A stretch of DNA of 64,000 bases from Utricularia gibba (taxonomy: Eukaryota > Streptophyta > Magnoliopsida > Lamiales > Lentibulariaceae), in NCBI GenBank assembly GCA_002189035.1, contig NEEC01000008.1, forward strand, positions 2,790,001 through 2,854,000, read 5' to 3'. Every line of letters begins with the position of its first letter. The first letter of the stretch is position 1. The position numbers were made by a program, and so were the translations under genes. Below the pieces are notes generated by a model. It saw only the letters and a program-made list of their open reading frames with translations, searched no databases and was not told where the DNA came from. Positions 23,001 through 36,736 of this stretch are shown here, in pieces.

Positions 23001-26000
23001 TTCAACAGCAAGAAAAATGTGGCAGGATATTGGTTTGACAATTATTCCATGCATGTAACCCATCAAGTGGATGTACTTAGCATAATAGATGACTAAATTA
23101 AGGCCTTCCAACTGTTATCGTGCCATCTGTGAATAAGGTTTATACCTTCAAAGCTATCTTCAAACATGAACCCCGGATTGGTGGTCTCTGCAAAATTAAA
23201 CTCCAAACCACACTGAGACCCTGGGTAACTCTGTCTCCGCCGTACATTTCCATCTCATCATTACTAGGACAACTTAAGGTTTCCAGCATTTCAAATATAC
23301 TTTTTGGAAGATAAGGAACATCGCAGAGAATTCTACCAAGAGATTTGTCAGATGCAGGAAAAGAATCCCTCAGAGTTTCAGTCTGTGTCCAACAAAAATG
23401 AGTGATGATGAGAACATGCATTTATACTATTAGTTAGATATTCGAACCAGGATACTTACCACTTGCAAAAGAAAAGTTTCATACACAGATGTAGCTGTTG
23501 TTGAAGCAAAAAAATCACGGTCTGCTTCAGCCTCTCCATACAGCCTGTATAGGGCGCGCAATGTTAATTCATGCCCCTGAAAAGCTACAGTGATCAGCTA
23601 TGTCATACAGAATCTACAAAGCATTTCCTCTCAAAGAAAAGCACATGGGTCAGAATGTAAAGCAAGGCAGTCATTTTCCATGAGGTGGGGATAATTAGAA
23701 TTGTCAAAATGAATAAAAAAACACAAAGGCCCAAGTTTATACAATAAAGCACACAAACTTAATCCAATATTTAGCTGAATTCCGACAGAGAGAAAATAAT
23801 GCAGCCTTTAACTACCAAAGATCATAAGCTCATTTACCTCATGATTGCTATAATCAGAAAAAATATGCTCTCTCAATAATTTCCATGGGTCCAGCTCTGT
23901 TGGGAACTGCATTAAGAACACATTATAGAAAGCATTTAATAAGACCAGAAATATGGAACATAGTATGCCATGGTGCTTACCTCCATTCCTGAGTGTGCAA
24001 GAATGGAGAAGCGAGCTTCAGACCCTCCAGCAACTGAAACTTGCCTATATGCATCAATGATGTGCACAAAAGCCAGTTGCTGTAACTGGTCCTTCTGCTC
24101 ATCACTGAGGTATAATACAGGAGCAGATATCTTAGGGAGAATTACTCTTGAAACGGATAAATCAGATGTCGCAGACAACTTGACACTGGTAGAGTCCATT
24201 GCCTTTGAATGGAGTTCTTCAGACATATCACTGGTCAACAAATAATTCTCCACGGGTTTTCCACCTAAAGGTGGATTATCCTCTTGAGAACCCTCCACTA
24301 AATCAGTTAAATTTGAATCATCTAAACCAGCAAAGCTATTTGAGGAAGCAAGTTCGGAAACTTCCTCATTCTGAACAGATAGAACAAGCCCTGGTATTAC
24401 ATCTGGAATATCTTCAGTATCATTGGCCTTATCTGATGTATACACATGTCCTGTATCCATAAAATCTAGGACATCACCCACAGAGGCATACTCACTTAAA
24501 GGTGCTGCCACTTGTTCGTTCAAGCTGCTGAATTCAGCATTGCTATCAGTCAGAGTCACTTCTAGTTCATCATTTCCATGAGCTTGCTGCATCAAATACC
24601 AAGGCGCATGCATTTACGAGATGTAAGATAATGACATAATGTAAAGAAACAAAAAAAAATTTTGGAGCCTATTATTGATACTTAAAATAGGAAATAAAAT
24701 AAACAAAATGATTGATTAGTACAAATGATGCATAATGGCATACCTCAAACTCTGCAGGAAATGAATCAGGTGAGTTTTCAATTACAGAGTCCTTCTCGAT
24801 GGACACTGACTGTGGAAGAACATCTGCCAGCAAAACTGACAAGTGCTTAATGTGCATATCGCATTGAGTCACATCAACATCATCCCCCATGCCCTGAAGC
24901 GAAGTTTCATTTCCTTCAGATTTGAAGCTTTTCGGGGAATATTTTGCATATTGGCCATTACTACTTCTGCTAGCAAGTCTGCTGATATACTAGCGATGAG
25001 AATCTCAAGGGATGCAACAGCCTTCTCACCCTGAGCAACCAATGCGCCAAACATTGCCACAAGCTGTTGGACAGGTCCATTATCCTCAGTGGATTGCGAT
25101 GCACTTTTTTCACTAGGAGAGTTTCTTTCCAGCTCTTCTGTCATTCCATGCCGAAGTTCCTCTGATGGGCTGAGTGATGATCTTGCACGCTTTGCAGCCA
25201 TGCCATCTTCTATAAACTCAGGTCTATCTGCATACTCAATTCTTTTTCTGCCCACATTATCATGCTCAGGGAAAAGAAGTGGAGAGGACTTTTTATCCTA
25301 CACAAGAAAATATTGTTCCTTTAAGTTGCACATTTAGCATAATTAAGAACAAATAAAATACCTCACGGGCTTGGGCACTATGTGTATCATCTCCCTGTGC
25401 TGCTGTGTCATTAGTTCCAACTATCACTGTGGAAGGATTTTCTAAAAAATCCCCAACCTTCATCACACTTAAAGCACTAAGTAGACGGTTCCGCCACTTC
25501 AAGAAGAGATAGAGATAAGATAATTAGAGAGATCACGATGTCAAATCATTAGGGGATCAAGATAAAAGAATCTATAACAATTTCTATGGATTATTTACCT
25601 ACTTAATAGTATTAGAATTAATTGGTTTACTTCAAGTTCTCTGATTTTTAGACATCAGCTAAAAACATGAAGCACAAAAGATAGTGTGCTTGGAACATAA
25701 TGAATTTACCGGGGCTGCAGCATCATGTACACAATCCAAACAAGATTCAAAAGCATTCTTCAATGCCTGATGCACACCAGCTACATGCACGACCTTGCTA
25801 GCAGAAATTGATGGCTTAAAGGCAAGCAAAACTGGTAGAATACGGCCATAAAAAGCAGGCCTCTTTTTTGCAAGAATTGAAATACTGCACATTTTTAAAG
25901 CAAAATAATGATTCATTAGACAAACTCATTTATATAATTGAGGTCAAACAAGAAATGTACATACAAATACGAGTGAGAAAGACAGCCACAAACCTTTTAA

Positions 26001-28002
26001 TCAGCACAATGATCATTAAAAAATTATTGAATTTCAGATAAGGGGCTCTTAGCAGATCAAGCATCTGGCTTAAATTTTGGCTCGCTTCACCAGATAAATC
26101 ACTAACATTGAGAAGAGGATGTCCACCACGAAGCCATGAGATATCAATGTCATTGAGATTTTCTGTTGATGTATTAAAAAAAAAACAGTGCATTCATATG
26201 TGCAGAGAAAAAAAATTCACCTAAGTTTTGAAAAATAATCGACAGCAGCGATTCACCTTGAGACATTGGCTCCAAAGAGCCATCAGGATCAGGGGTATAA
26301 AGTAGCACAACAGATTCTACAAACTTCAATGCGCATATCCTTATACCCTCATTTCCAACCTTGACATCTAGTTTGTTAGTAAGTCAACAATGAGCAAAAG
26401 TATGAACACACAAAATAGCACTTACTCCGAAGGCAATTGTGTATAGCTCATCCTTGAGTTTCAGAACAGCCTCCCATGAACGTTTCAGTGTCTCACTGAT
26501 CTCACTTGCGTACAGTCCCTGTTAAGAAATATGCAGTATTCTATCTCACCATCATACACCTAGAATATTTAAAACAGCGAGCATGTTTTACTATTTTGAT
26601 TGCTGATGCCACATCATTTACCATCAGAAAACAACGACCATCCTTATCACAGGCACCAACATACTTCCCCTTAGAGTACCTTTTACATGGATATTCTTAG
26701 TTATCACTCTTAAAAACGCACAAAAATTAGAACTAAAATTACTAATTGTGTAGTTACGAAAATAGCATTTTTCCTAATCATCCATTCCAGATGTTTATTT
26801 CCATGTATTTATCCATGTCAACATACGTTATCAGAAAAACCATTTCTTCTAAAACCATGTGAAGTTTTTTATTCTTCCTGCTACAATGTGATACAAATAT
26901 ATATCAAAAAATTCATAAGCAAAATCAGTAGACCATAACTATATGTGTAATGAAATCATAAACAGGATTATGGAATGAGGCAGGGAACAGGTAGAGACTT
27001 GAAATTTTGCTGTTTCTGTTGCAGTTTTTAAAAACAACTTAGACAACTCGTGCAGCATTTTTGTGAATAATTTATGCCGAAAAATACCAAAGACAACTAA
27101 TGCATTTGAATAAGGCGTTGCATAGCAAGCAACACAAAAAATAAACACATAGAACACGGAGCGTGCACCTTTGTGTGATTTAACAAATTAAATGACAACA
27201 AAAGGGTAATTTACACAAAGAATTTGCAACCTGGACCAACCTGGATTACTACTTTAATGAAACAGGTGCGAAATATAGCAGTAGCACAAAGAATAGCCTG
27301 CCTACACACAGCAGGTGTTTCATCCTTCAAAACATCGATCAGAACTGGAATGATTTCGGGCAACAACTCCAAGTGTTTCTGACCAATCTCACCAATCATC
27401 CTACATCGATGGGTTCATCATTAAGATAACATCTGAAAGAAGTCAATAAATTTTACTTTCACACTTCATGGCCAGTTTTCACAAATGAAACAAATTTGCA
27501 TATAACAGAAACAATTCTCACAAAGATCTCAGAGAAAAAGTCCGTCAGAGACAAATTTGCATCCCAATTGTGCAAAACTTGATCCAACTTTAGGAAATGT
27601 AAATGAGCACTGGAAAACTTTCCTCTGAGTTAAGCATTAACCTGATCATAAAATGCACGGGAACAAACACAGGGATACCCCAGTAACTAAAACAAAAAAA
27701 AAGAAAAAAAAACCCAAAAAAGAAGAAACCTCCAAGGCTCAAATAGAAGAGAATCCAGCTGCATTTACCCCGATAAACGCTTACCGAGTGATATATTTCC
27801 GGACAGGACTAGATGAGTCGGAGAGGAGGTTCAAAACTGGGGAGAGTAACTCCAACGCCAACTCAGACCCTGAGTTAATGAACTCGCGGCGAAATCGCCG
27901 CAACTGGTCCAGCTTCGCCGCGACATCACCGGCGGCCAGGTAGTTTATTGAGTTGATTTCGCTAAGCATCTTATCTCGCGAAATGGCCATCACGCCAGCC
28001 AT
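20070..28002 (-). CDS. Symplekin/Pta1 homologue (ESP4-like), one-base frameshift
   Basis: Symplekin is the scaffold of the nuclear polyadenylation/CPSF machinery. I trace about 27 exons, roughly 1,330 residues. Exon 1 is near 28002-27785, with ATG at 28000-28002 or 27988-27990. The N-terminal HEAT region reads '[13 protein letters not shown]', '[15 protein letters not shown]', '[17 protein letters not shown]' and '[19 protein letters not shown]'. A Lys/Ser-rich linker follows, then the symplekin C-terminal domain ('[21 protein letters not shown]', '[16 protein letters not shown]', '[18 protein letters not shown]', '[23 protein letters not shown]'), and an acidic/Gln tail ending '[10 protein letters not shown]'. 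In the exon at 25297-24745 the frame changes at the C run at 24937-24934. One extra C restores '[14 protein letters not shown]'. Other exons have ordinary GT-AG borders where I checked them. Confidence 0.93.
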
Positions 28003-28440
28003 TTCTTTTCCTACCCCACAAGAACCAAGACGCCGGCGCACAAAAGATGCCAACTTCAGTTACACCGGCAGCGGCACGGTGGGAGAGAGACTGAGACCGG
28101 AGAGAGGACCGGGTCAGCAAATTGGGCTTCTGTGCTTTGAAATTTTTAGAAGCAGACCACTCCACATTGGGAGATGGCTCACGGTTTTAGTGGGCTTATT
28201 GACCCATTTCTTGTTGCTATAAATAAAATCAAAATATTTATTAATGTTATGAGTTTTTAATTTAATATAATTTAATTTAAATTTTTCCCAAATTTCAAAC
28301 ATTTATAGGCCCTAACGTACTTGCCTTAAGGTAGGGTATACAATACATTAACATCTCGTATTCAGACACAGCGTTGTCTCAACGCCAGAAAAGAAGCCAC
28401 TGTTGGCAGGGGAAGATAACCTGAGCTTACTTTTTCCACA
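28003..28440. other. Symplekin promoter / HMGB downstream spacer
   Basis: TGGGCT elements occur at about 28121 and 28191, upstream of symplekin. I see no gene. Confidence 0.5.
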
Positions 28441-29670
28441 TCATTCGTCTTCGTCGTCCTCCTCCTCTTCTTCATCCTGCACATAACCGGACATGGGACG
28501 ACAAAAAAAGCATGAGGATCGGAGGAGGAAAATTCCTCCCACATTTGTGCTCTTCAGTGTTCTCAAATAACAATAAGAAAATGTGGGAATTGCTATGTTC
28601 ATGTACATTCTTCCGGCGGAAAGTAGACCTCCTATTTAAAGAGAGCATTAAGAAAGACTGGTCTCAGAATGCTACAAAGGGATGAAGATAATCGAACAAT
28701 ATACCTCTCCACCCTCATCATCATGATGAACTTCAGAGGCAGATTTCTCAGATTCTTCATCGGCATCATCTGCTGAGGTGTCCTGTCAAATAGATAATGT
28801 AAGAGTGGTTTCAGATGCAGCCAGAGTAAGCAAAGGTGACGGAAGCCAACCTGCTTCTTGTTGTAGGCAGTCATGAGTTTCTCATACTCTGCCTTCTTCT
28901 TTTTAGCTTTAGCTTCATATGGACCTTTTTCCTGCAATTCAAAAGTCGGCTGTTAAGAAATGAGTTAAGCATGCAGAGAAAACAAGTTCCATGAAAATCA
29001 CGCTGGTATGGCTGCTGAAAAAACACTTCATTTACACTAAAATGAGCGACTTACAGCCTCAGTTAAGGACTTCCACTTTTCTCCACCAGCTTTTCCAACC
29101 TACACGCACAAACAAAATTACCACCCGATTGAACTGAGACACGGAAAAAAAGTAGAGACAAAGTCTCCTACAGCAGACACAGCTTTGACGTTGGGGTTTT
29201 CCTTCTTGAAAGTCGTACGGAATTCTTCACTGTAAAACACAAGATAAGTAGTCTAGGAAAAACAATAAACAGTATCAACAGATCCTGATATGAATTTTTA
29301 TCATACAGAAACACAAAAAAGGCACTGGGTGGTCGTTTTGGCTTATTAGGGTCCTTCTTGACCCTTTTCGCCTTTCCCTTATCGGCCTTTGCAGCAGCCT
29401 TCCTTTTACCAACCTTCCTGCAAGAAGATATAAATGTGTTTTCATGTTCCCCAGATCACTACAGCGCGGCCTGTGGTTGAATTGAAAGAAAATGCAACTC
29501 ATTAATCATCTCTGATATTGAAGCAACCTAGATGAATAGATTATCCTCTCTAAAAATGCAAACAAAAAAATGCAAGCAAAGCATTCTTTTGCCAACCTAT
29601 CATCAGATGGTTTCAACACGTCTTTTGTTTCCTTCTTCTTGATACCCTTACTCCTTCCGGTGGTCTTCAT
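28441..29670 (-). CDS. HMGB-type high-mobility-group chromatin protein
   Basis: Seven exons (29670-29597, 29417-29307, 29229-29172, 29099-29055, 28931-28851, 28782-28705, 28476-28441) give 160 residues with perfect phase. The order is typical of plant HMGB: a basic N-terminal region (KTTGRSKGIKKKE), one HMG box ('DPNKPKRPPSAFFVFLEEF', 'KAVSAVGKAGGEKWKSL', 'YEAKAKKKKAEYEKLMTAYN'), and a short acidic tail rich in Asp/Glu ending EDDEDE. These nuclear proteins bend DNA with little sequence preference and help chromatin remodelling. The size fits the HMGB1/2/3/4-like group; the exact member is not resolved. It is divergently transcribed from CP29. Confidence 0.95.
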
Positions 29671-30696
29671 ATCTAACAGACATCAAGCCAAATTAATCAT
29701 AAAAGTAGCCTATGAACCCATAAATAAGGATCACTCAACAACTAAACCAAGGAAATACAAATCCGTAGCAAATTTTAAAAATTAATCAGCAGAGTGCTAC
29801 AGATCATACGATTCCACTAAAACGCATCTGATACAAAATATCTAATCCTCAATACGGATTCACAAACCAAAAGTAACAAGTTGCCCAATTGCATGTCCCC
29901 TAAAAACCATGAAAACTCGATCGACATTAAACACCTGCCCCTAAAATTGGAAAGCGAATCACAAACAGCAAATAGAAAACATAAAAAGAAATCGCAAGTA
30001 ACCCAACAAATAAAAACCAAAAAAAACACCGAATTTAAAAAAAAAAAAACAAGCAGACGCAGGGTGAGAATACCCTCCAAGATAACAAGTGATCCGTGGT
30101 AGGTCACCAGAAGCCGAGCAGAAAACAATCAGCTCCTCCACAACCCTGCTAGAAGACTATACGCTACGCGAGTTACCGCCGGTAAGAATCACCGTGGACG
30201 AATTCTGCTTTCTTGACGATGGGACCCCGACAGTCCGGACGGTATGACAAATGGAACCGAGATTCTCCGCCTATCCCGTGTTCCAGTTATTCCGTGCATG
30301 CAATGACATGGGAGTTATCCTGCGGCGCAGCTGCTCCATCTACACGTGGATTCTTTTTAAAGGATGAGGCTCGTAAGTTAATAATTGGGCTGAGCCGTCA
30401 GCAAGAGAAGCCCATTTAGTTATATAGCCCAAATTACGGGCCAATCCTACGTGTCGCCACGAGGCATCGCCTGAATTCAGAGAGCCAGACGCCTAGATTC
30501 TAATCGATCAGATAAGGAAGAGATAAGCTTGAAGCCGAGACAGCCGTCGGATCGCTCTACGTAGACGATCCAACGGCCACCATTCCCACAAGATCAAAAA
30601 TCTCGATCTCCAATCACCACGAACCCGTCATCAAAATCCCCAAACCACACAAAAAAGAAACACCTCACATTTCTCCGATCCATCGATCCCAAAACC
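29671..30696. promoter_or_regulatory. Divergent promoter region, HMGB and CP29
   Basis: About 1 kb separates the two start codons. Near CP29 are two GATAAG I-boxes (30511-30516, 30522-30527), a CCAAT box and an ACGT core at about 30441-30452, and several GGGCT/GCCCA elements at about 30389-30440. The left part, nearer HMGB, holds its leader and is AT-rich. No coding sequence is recognised. Confidence 0.55.
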
Positions 30697-32160
30697 ATGG
30701 CCACCGCCGCCGCCGCCGCCTCTTCATTCCTCGGCACTCGCCTCCCGGAGATCAACTCTGGCTCCGGCCGGGTCATGGCACGGTTCGGATTCGGTAAGAA
30801 GGCTCCGAAGAAAGCAGCGAAGAAGGTGGTTTCAGACCGCCCGCTATGGTACCCCGGAGCCACAGCGCCAGAGTATCTCGACGGAACCCTCATCGGAGAC
30901 TACGGCTTCGATCCGTTCGGTCTCGCAAAGCCCGCGGAGTACCTGCAATTCGATGTGGACTCGCTGGACCAGAATCTGGCTAAAAACATTGCCGGAGATA
31001 TCATCGGAACCAGAACCGAAACCGCCGATGTGAAATCCACACCCCTGCAGCCGTACAGCGAGATTTTCGGGCTCCAGAGGTTCAGAGAATGTGAGCTGAT
31101 TCATGGAAGATGGGCAATGCTCGCTACCCTCGGCGCCCTCACCGTCGAGTGGCTCACGGGCGTCACATGGCAAGATGCGGGCAAGGTAATAATATTATCC
31201 GCATTTTTTTATTTACTCATAAATGCTTATAAAATTATTCTGTGAATTCGTATGCCTTACCTTAGCCTTCATGTGATTTTTCATCAATATTCCATAATTT
31301 TTTTAGAATAATTACTATTTTATCGAATTGAAAATAATTTTATAATTTCAAAAATACTTTTAAATTTAAATTTTTAAAAAAATGTATTTCTTTTTTAATT
31401 ATTTCAAAATAATTCATTATATCATTTAGAAATTAGGTAGCCATAGGTGATCGATTTTATAGATTTCTAATTTATTTCAAGACGTAGTTGTTATTTGCGT
31501 AGTCAGAAATTCTCATTTAAAAAAGTAGAATTAAAGAGTGTTCTAAAAAATTTTAAAAACTATTTTTACTTTTCAGAAGTAAAAATAGTTTTATTCTAAA
31601 CAATTTTAATTGTAAAAGTAATTCTATCAAAAATACTTTTAAAATTATAACTGCAAAAGTTATTTTTGAAAAATTAAGAAATTGTTTAATTTTACTTTTT
31701 ATTTCTACTTTTTAAAAATAATTTTGAAAAGTAAAAATATGTTTCAAAAAATTTTCAGAAATTTAGAATCTTTGGAGATGATGGTGTGGTGTTGTCAGGT
31801 TGAGCTGGTGGAGGGAGCTTCATACCTCGGGCAGTCGCTCCCCTTCTCAATATCAACGTTGGTTGCCATCGAGGTTGTGATCATCGGGTACATCGAGTTC
31901 CAGCGGAATGCGGAGCTGGACCCGGAGAAGCGCATCTACCCGGGCGGGTCTTCTTCGACCCGCTGGGTCTAGCGTCGGACCCCGTGAAAAAGGAGGCCCT
32001 TCAGCTGGCGGAGATCAAGCACGCCCGTCTCGCCATGGTGGGGTTCTTGGGGTTCGCGGTCCAGGCCGCGGCCACCGGAAAAGGCCCGCTCAACAACTGG
32101 GCGACCCATCTCAGCGACCCGCTTCACACCACCATTTTCGACACCTTCGGCCTGTTTTAA
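30697..32160 (+). CDS. Lhcb4: Chlorophyll a/b-binding protein CP29 (Lhcb4), one-base frameshift
   Basis: This is a minor antenna protein of photosystem II in the thylakoid membrane that links trimeric LHCII to the core. Exon 1 (30697-31185) encodes the transit peptide, the CP29 N-terminus ('[12 protein letters not shown]', 'DRPLWYPGA', '[10 protein letters not shown]', '[20 protein letters not shown]') and the first chlorophyll-binding helix ('[15 protein letters not shown]'). Exon 2 (31799-32160) encodes the second helix ('[27 protein letters not shown]') and the third ('[38 protein letters not shown]'). Between them the frame shifts at GGG 31946-31948: one more G gives '[13 protein letters not shown]'. 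Exon 2 has 362 bases, two more than a multiple of three, which fits one missing base. The protein would be about 283 residues. Confidence 0.93.
31543..31756. mobile_element. MITE-like inverted-repeat element in the CP29 intron (tentative)
   Basis: The 3' half of the intron has imperfect terminal inverted repeats of about 30 bases (left about 31543-31574, right about 31726-31756), both containing TATTTTTACTTTTC or its complement. An internal near-perfect palindrome lies at 31556-31592. There is no coding capacity. I cannot define target-site duplications in AT-rich sequence. Confidence 0.35.
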
Positions 32161-32484
32161 AAAGATGTCGACTGTGAAGCACATTGTGCCTGAAATTTGA
32201 CCCACCCATTCGGCCTCCCACGGTTGTAGAAATCCATCCCATAATACATTCGCATTCTCCATGATGTTAACTCTTTTATCGATTATTTTAAATGATAAAA
32301 AAAATCGCTAATCGCCATTCTCAGATCAATTTGATTCCATGAAAGTAACTGTTATCAGATATGTTCCGTAATTTCAAATTTTAATTTAGATTATATATAA
32401 TAGAATCAATTTCAAGATTATTTAAATAAAATCAGTTTGATATTATAAAACGATTTTGTAATATAGTATAAAATATATTATAAA

Positions 32485-32488
<4 letters not shown>

Positions 32489-32530
<42 letters not shown>
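32489..32530. repeat. (AT)n microsatellite
   Basis: About 20 consecutive AT units are visible just downstream of CP29. Confidence 0.95.
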
Positions 32531-32533
<3 letters not shown>

Positions 32534-35500
32534 ATAATATTATTGCATAAATTTATTTTTATAATAGATATAAATTGAATAATATAATTTTTCTAAAAAC
32601 TCTATTCTTTAATCTCTGAAATAGAGATTTAATAAATTTAATAATTTTTTAAGTTAATAATAAATTTTAAATTTCTGATTATACTACATAACGACTAAGG
32701 ATTAAAATCTTAAAAATTAAACAAAATCAATTCAGAAAATTAATAACATAGAACACGCCCATCATCAACTGATTTTTATTTTTATCATTGACTATTTTTT
32801 TAGTTTTTTATAATAAAAAAGTAAAAACACTTTTATAATAAATAAAATATTTAGATAATATTTATTTTACAAAAGTACTTGAAACATTCAACAAATCAAA
32901 CTATTTATTTATATCAATTTTAATCGTAAAATATATATATCTTTCAATTAGTTCAATATGAATAATTAACTTATTTGATATTTTTTCGATTTCCAATAAC
33001 CCAAAATATAACATACCAAATGAACTTTACAACCCTTTCAATTTTGTATAACAACATTCTTTGTGTCACAATAACAATCCTTTTAATGGGAAAGAAATGT
33101 TTCAAAAATGGCAATCTCACCTAAGTCTCATTAAATAATATATGAAAATGACTGTAGCACAATACTTTATTGCAATTAATGTCGATTAAGAAATTGTTAT
33201 AAAAAAACAAGCATAACTGCTTTTGGGGATTAAGAATCTTTAAAGTGCAACCGTCACCACCAGCTTTATAAATTTGCACATGCCACCCTCCCTCTAAGAT
33301 TTGACTGGTCGCTTTTGCCTCTGGATTCTTTCTATTTGTAGTTCGACCCCCCATGATGTTCATAATTCCGATATTTCTCCCGTCAATTCGGATGTTCACA
33401 CTCAAACTAAGTGGTTATGGGATCCACTCTAATCCCACCTAACCATGTCACTATCCCACCACATCAAATGCACACAAATATTTTGGTTTTAATTTATTTG
33501 GTATTAAATATGGATGGAGTGAATTTGAATAAAAATGAAATATTTGAGAAAAATTGAATTAATTATATTTATATAGAGTATTATTAAATTACTCATAGTT
33601 GCATAAATTTCTATAAGAAATTAAAGTTTGAAATGTAGAATATTACCAAAAGCTTACAATTCAACATTTAAAAAATATTTTTTTTTCATTATACTTTCAC
33701 AATTGAAGGAATCTTTTATGAAAAAAATCAATTTATTGCACAAATTAGAAAAATGCTAAGGAATAATCATTACACAAATTAATCTTTAATATCCGACCAA
33801 ATCAACGTCAATTGCAGTGTTTTAAAAATATGGGTTCCACCCATGGTTAGAACCGGTTAGATCCGAACTATGTTAATAGGTTGGATCTAATTCTATTTTT
33901 TTTATTAATAAAGATGGTTAAGAACAAATATAAATTATGTTATAAATATTTGATCTATATATATTAAATAAATCTAAATAATTATATTTTTATATATGTA
34001 TTTGTATTGATATTATAAAAAAATCATTTGCATTTGGATTACACATTATTTAAATAAGATATGAGACAATGAATATAATTTTGATAAAGTTTTTTAATGT
34101 AATTATATCAAGTGTTAGGTACATACTTTTAATATTTTGATGGATATTTAACCCAAAATCATAACTGAACCGTTGAATGGGTTTAAAGAAAAACACTCAT
34201 AACTCGTAACTACATTAAAAACAGACTAATTGGAGAAGCGAATAATCATTAGAAATAAAGAGGCGGCGGCGCGGCTCATTAACCAACTGGAGGGGCTTGG
34301 CGCGGCGGCGAATTAATGGCGTCGACCGAACCCATTCGCGGAAAGTTAAGCCGTTCAAGTAGTTGAGGACAGGGTGAGGATGTGTGTATCCATCCTCCAA
34401 TTTGGGTGTTGTTTATTCATTTACTACATGTGTTCCCATTTCAATCAATTCAATTCCTGTAAGAAGAAGCCCAGATGGGGATGTCGGAACCACCCTCCCT
34501 CCCCCCGCCCGCTCATTCAATCTTAACTTATCGCACCTCCCATTCATTACCATCGCCGCCGTGTCGGTGCTCGAGCCTCTGTCTCATCGTCATCGCCACA
34601 AATGCTCCGCCCCACTCATTCATTTCAATCCATCTTATGCCATCAAATTCACGTTTAATTAATCCTTAATGAATTCAATTATACACCAAAACATATCTAA
34701 CTAGTAAAAACACATTTGGTAAGTAGATTTTATGATTAAAGTAATAACGTAAATTATAATTTAAAAATCATATAATATTACTAATTATAGATGAATATGT
34801 TATTTACTTGCTAAAATTAATTCTTCTTTTTTATATTTCAAACATAAATCGATTTTATAATGACTATTTTAAAAAACTGATTTTAAATATATACAAGTTC
34901 TCATTCTATTAAAATTTTAAATTTTACTAAAATCAAATTTGGAATGATTTTTCCAAACCTAGCTTTCATAGCTAAACACTACTACTCAGTATTCACCTTT
35001 TTTTGATAATTTATTTAAATTCAAATAATTGAAATCATATTCATTTTTTTTACCGAGCTAACACAAGTGGATCTATGGAAGAGGGGAGGTTGGTATTAAA
35101 ACTGTGGACGAAGACCATAGGAATAACCTCCATAAAATTTCAACATAATTGCAAACCCTAATTAATTGCTGCACTATTTAGTACCTTTAGGGTTAGGCAC
35201 ATTGACTCCATGGCCACTTTGATTCATGTCATTCACAACAAAACATACAAACGAATCTTCCCAGTGTTCTTGCCTACACCCCATCATCTATCTTAGTTTT
35301 TGGGGGTGAAAGTGTTAATATGACATAAATTGTGGACGTGATTGTGGATTAACCGAAGTTTAGGGGTCATTTAACACTAACTTTCTGATACAAGTAAATA
35401 TGTTATTTTATGGGTTGTGAAGTTGATAATAATTGTATTGCAATGATGCATGTGGTTGGGCATTAAAGCACCATATGACCCCCGCTGCAAAATTAGATTT

Positions 35501-36695
35501 GCATTTCGGCCTCTGTTTTCCAGGAAATATTGATTCTGAAAATGAAACGTGTTTTTCATATTTCAACTACTTTTTGTGGCTTGTTATTATTACTTTTTAA
35601 AAAAACAAATTAATTGTACAAATCCCAACATCTTCCATGTGCAAAAATTTAGGAATTATTCTAGAATTTTTCTAGTGTTCCATCGCTTATACCCTGTTTT
35701 TTTATCAGTGGAGTTTAGTATAAATACCCTAAATTTATGTGATTTTCTGTAAAAAAAAAAATGGTTTTTGTTATTTAATTCTGTGAATCAAATGCAGTAT
35801 ATTCTATGCCCCTTTAATTTCACCTGACAAACGCCCTCTTATAATAATAATATATTATTATTAATATTATTTTTTCACATTCATTTTACCATTTGTCATG
35901 GTAATGCAGTGTTATTTTATTAAAAATAAGTAATGATTCTTTTTCAGAATTTTTATTTAATCTTATATAAACATTATTGAATCAAACTCAAAATATAATA
36001 ATTTTGAATTAAAAACGATTTAATAATGCAAATAAATGTCACAGAATAATCATTGCTTATTTTTTCCTGACGCCTACTCCTTGGAGGAGTGACTACCGAT
36101 TACATAAATAATCATTTTCATGGTTTATTTTGTCCCCCTCGCCACAATGCGTATATCCAGATGTTTTATAACACGCTAATGACATCAACACCAACATAAA
36201 CGGTCGAGACTGCATCGCCCATTTTTCCCATGTTCACTCAACCCGAATTCGGGTCGATTCCGGTTTCGATTCGGAGTCGGGTTTAAGGTTGGGTTTGAGA
36301 TGGGAATGGGTGTATGATTGTAAGGTGTAGTTCCGGTGGCTGGTCCCTGCCAAAATTTTGGGTGATTCGGGTGCTTAGAGGTAGGAACACGAGTATCTTA
36401 CTAGTCGCCCAATAATGTCACAAGAAGCATCTTGTAGATCAGAATACGATCCATCCAAGACGATAGTGTCTGCCTATGCTGACCCCCCGCCTTCATTCAA
36501 TGACGTATTTTTAATTCAAAAATATGAAATTTACTCCTATCCCTAAACTCTATCCACTACTCGCTCCTGCGGTTTATGTAACTATAATTTTAGGGTTGGA
36601 ACCCTGTATTTGATAGGAGGGTTAAAAGGGTTAATTTGAAGAATTACGATTCCCATTTTACGCATGTGAAAAATAATCATCTTTAATTATATCAT

Positions 36696-36726
<31 letters not shown>

Positions 36727-36736
36727 TGTGTGTGTG
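36696..36736. repeat. Compound (AT)n(GT)n microsatellite
   Basis: An AT run passes directly into an interrupted GT run. Confidence 0.93.
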
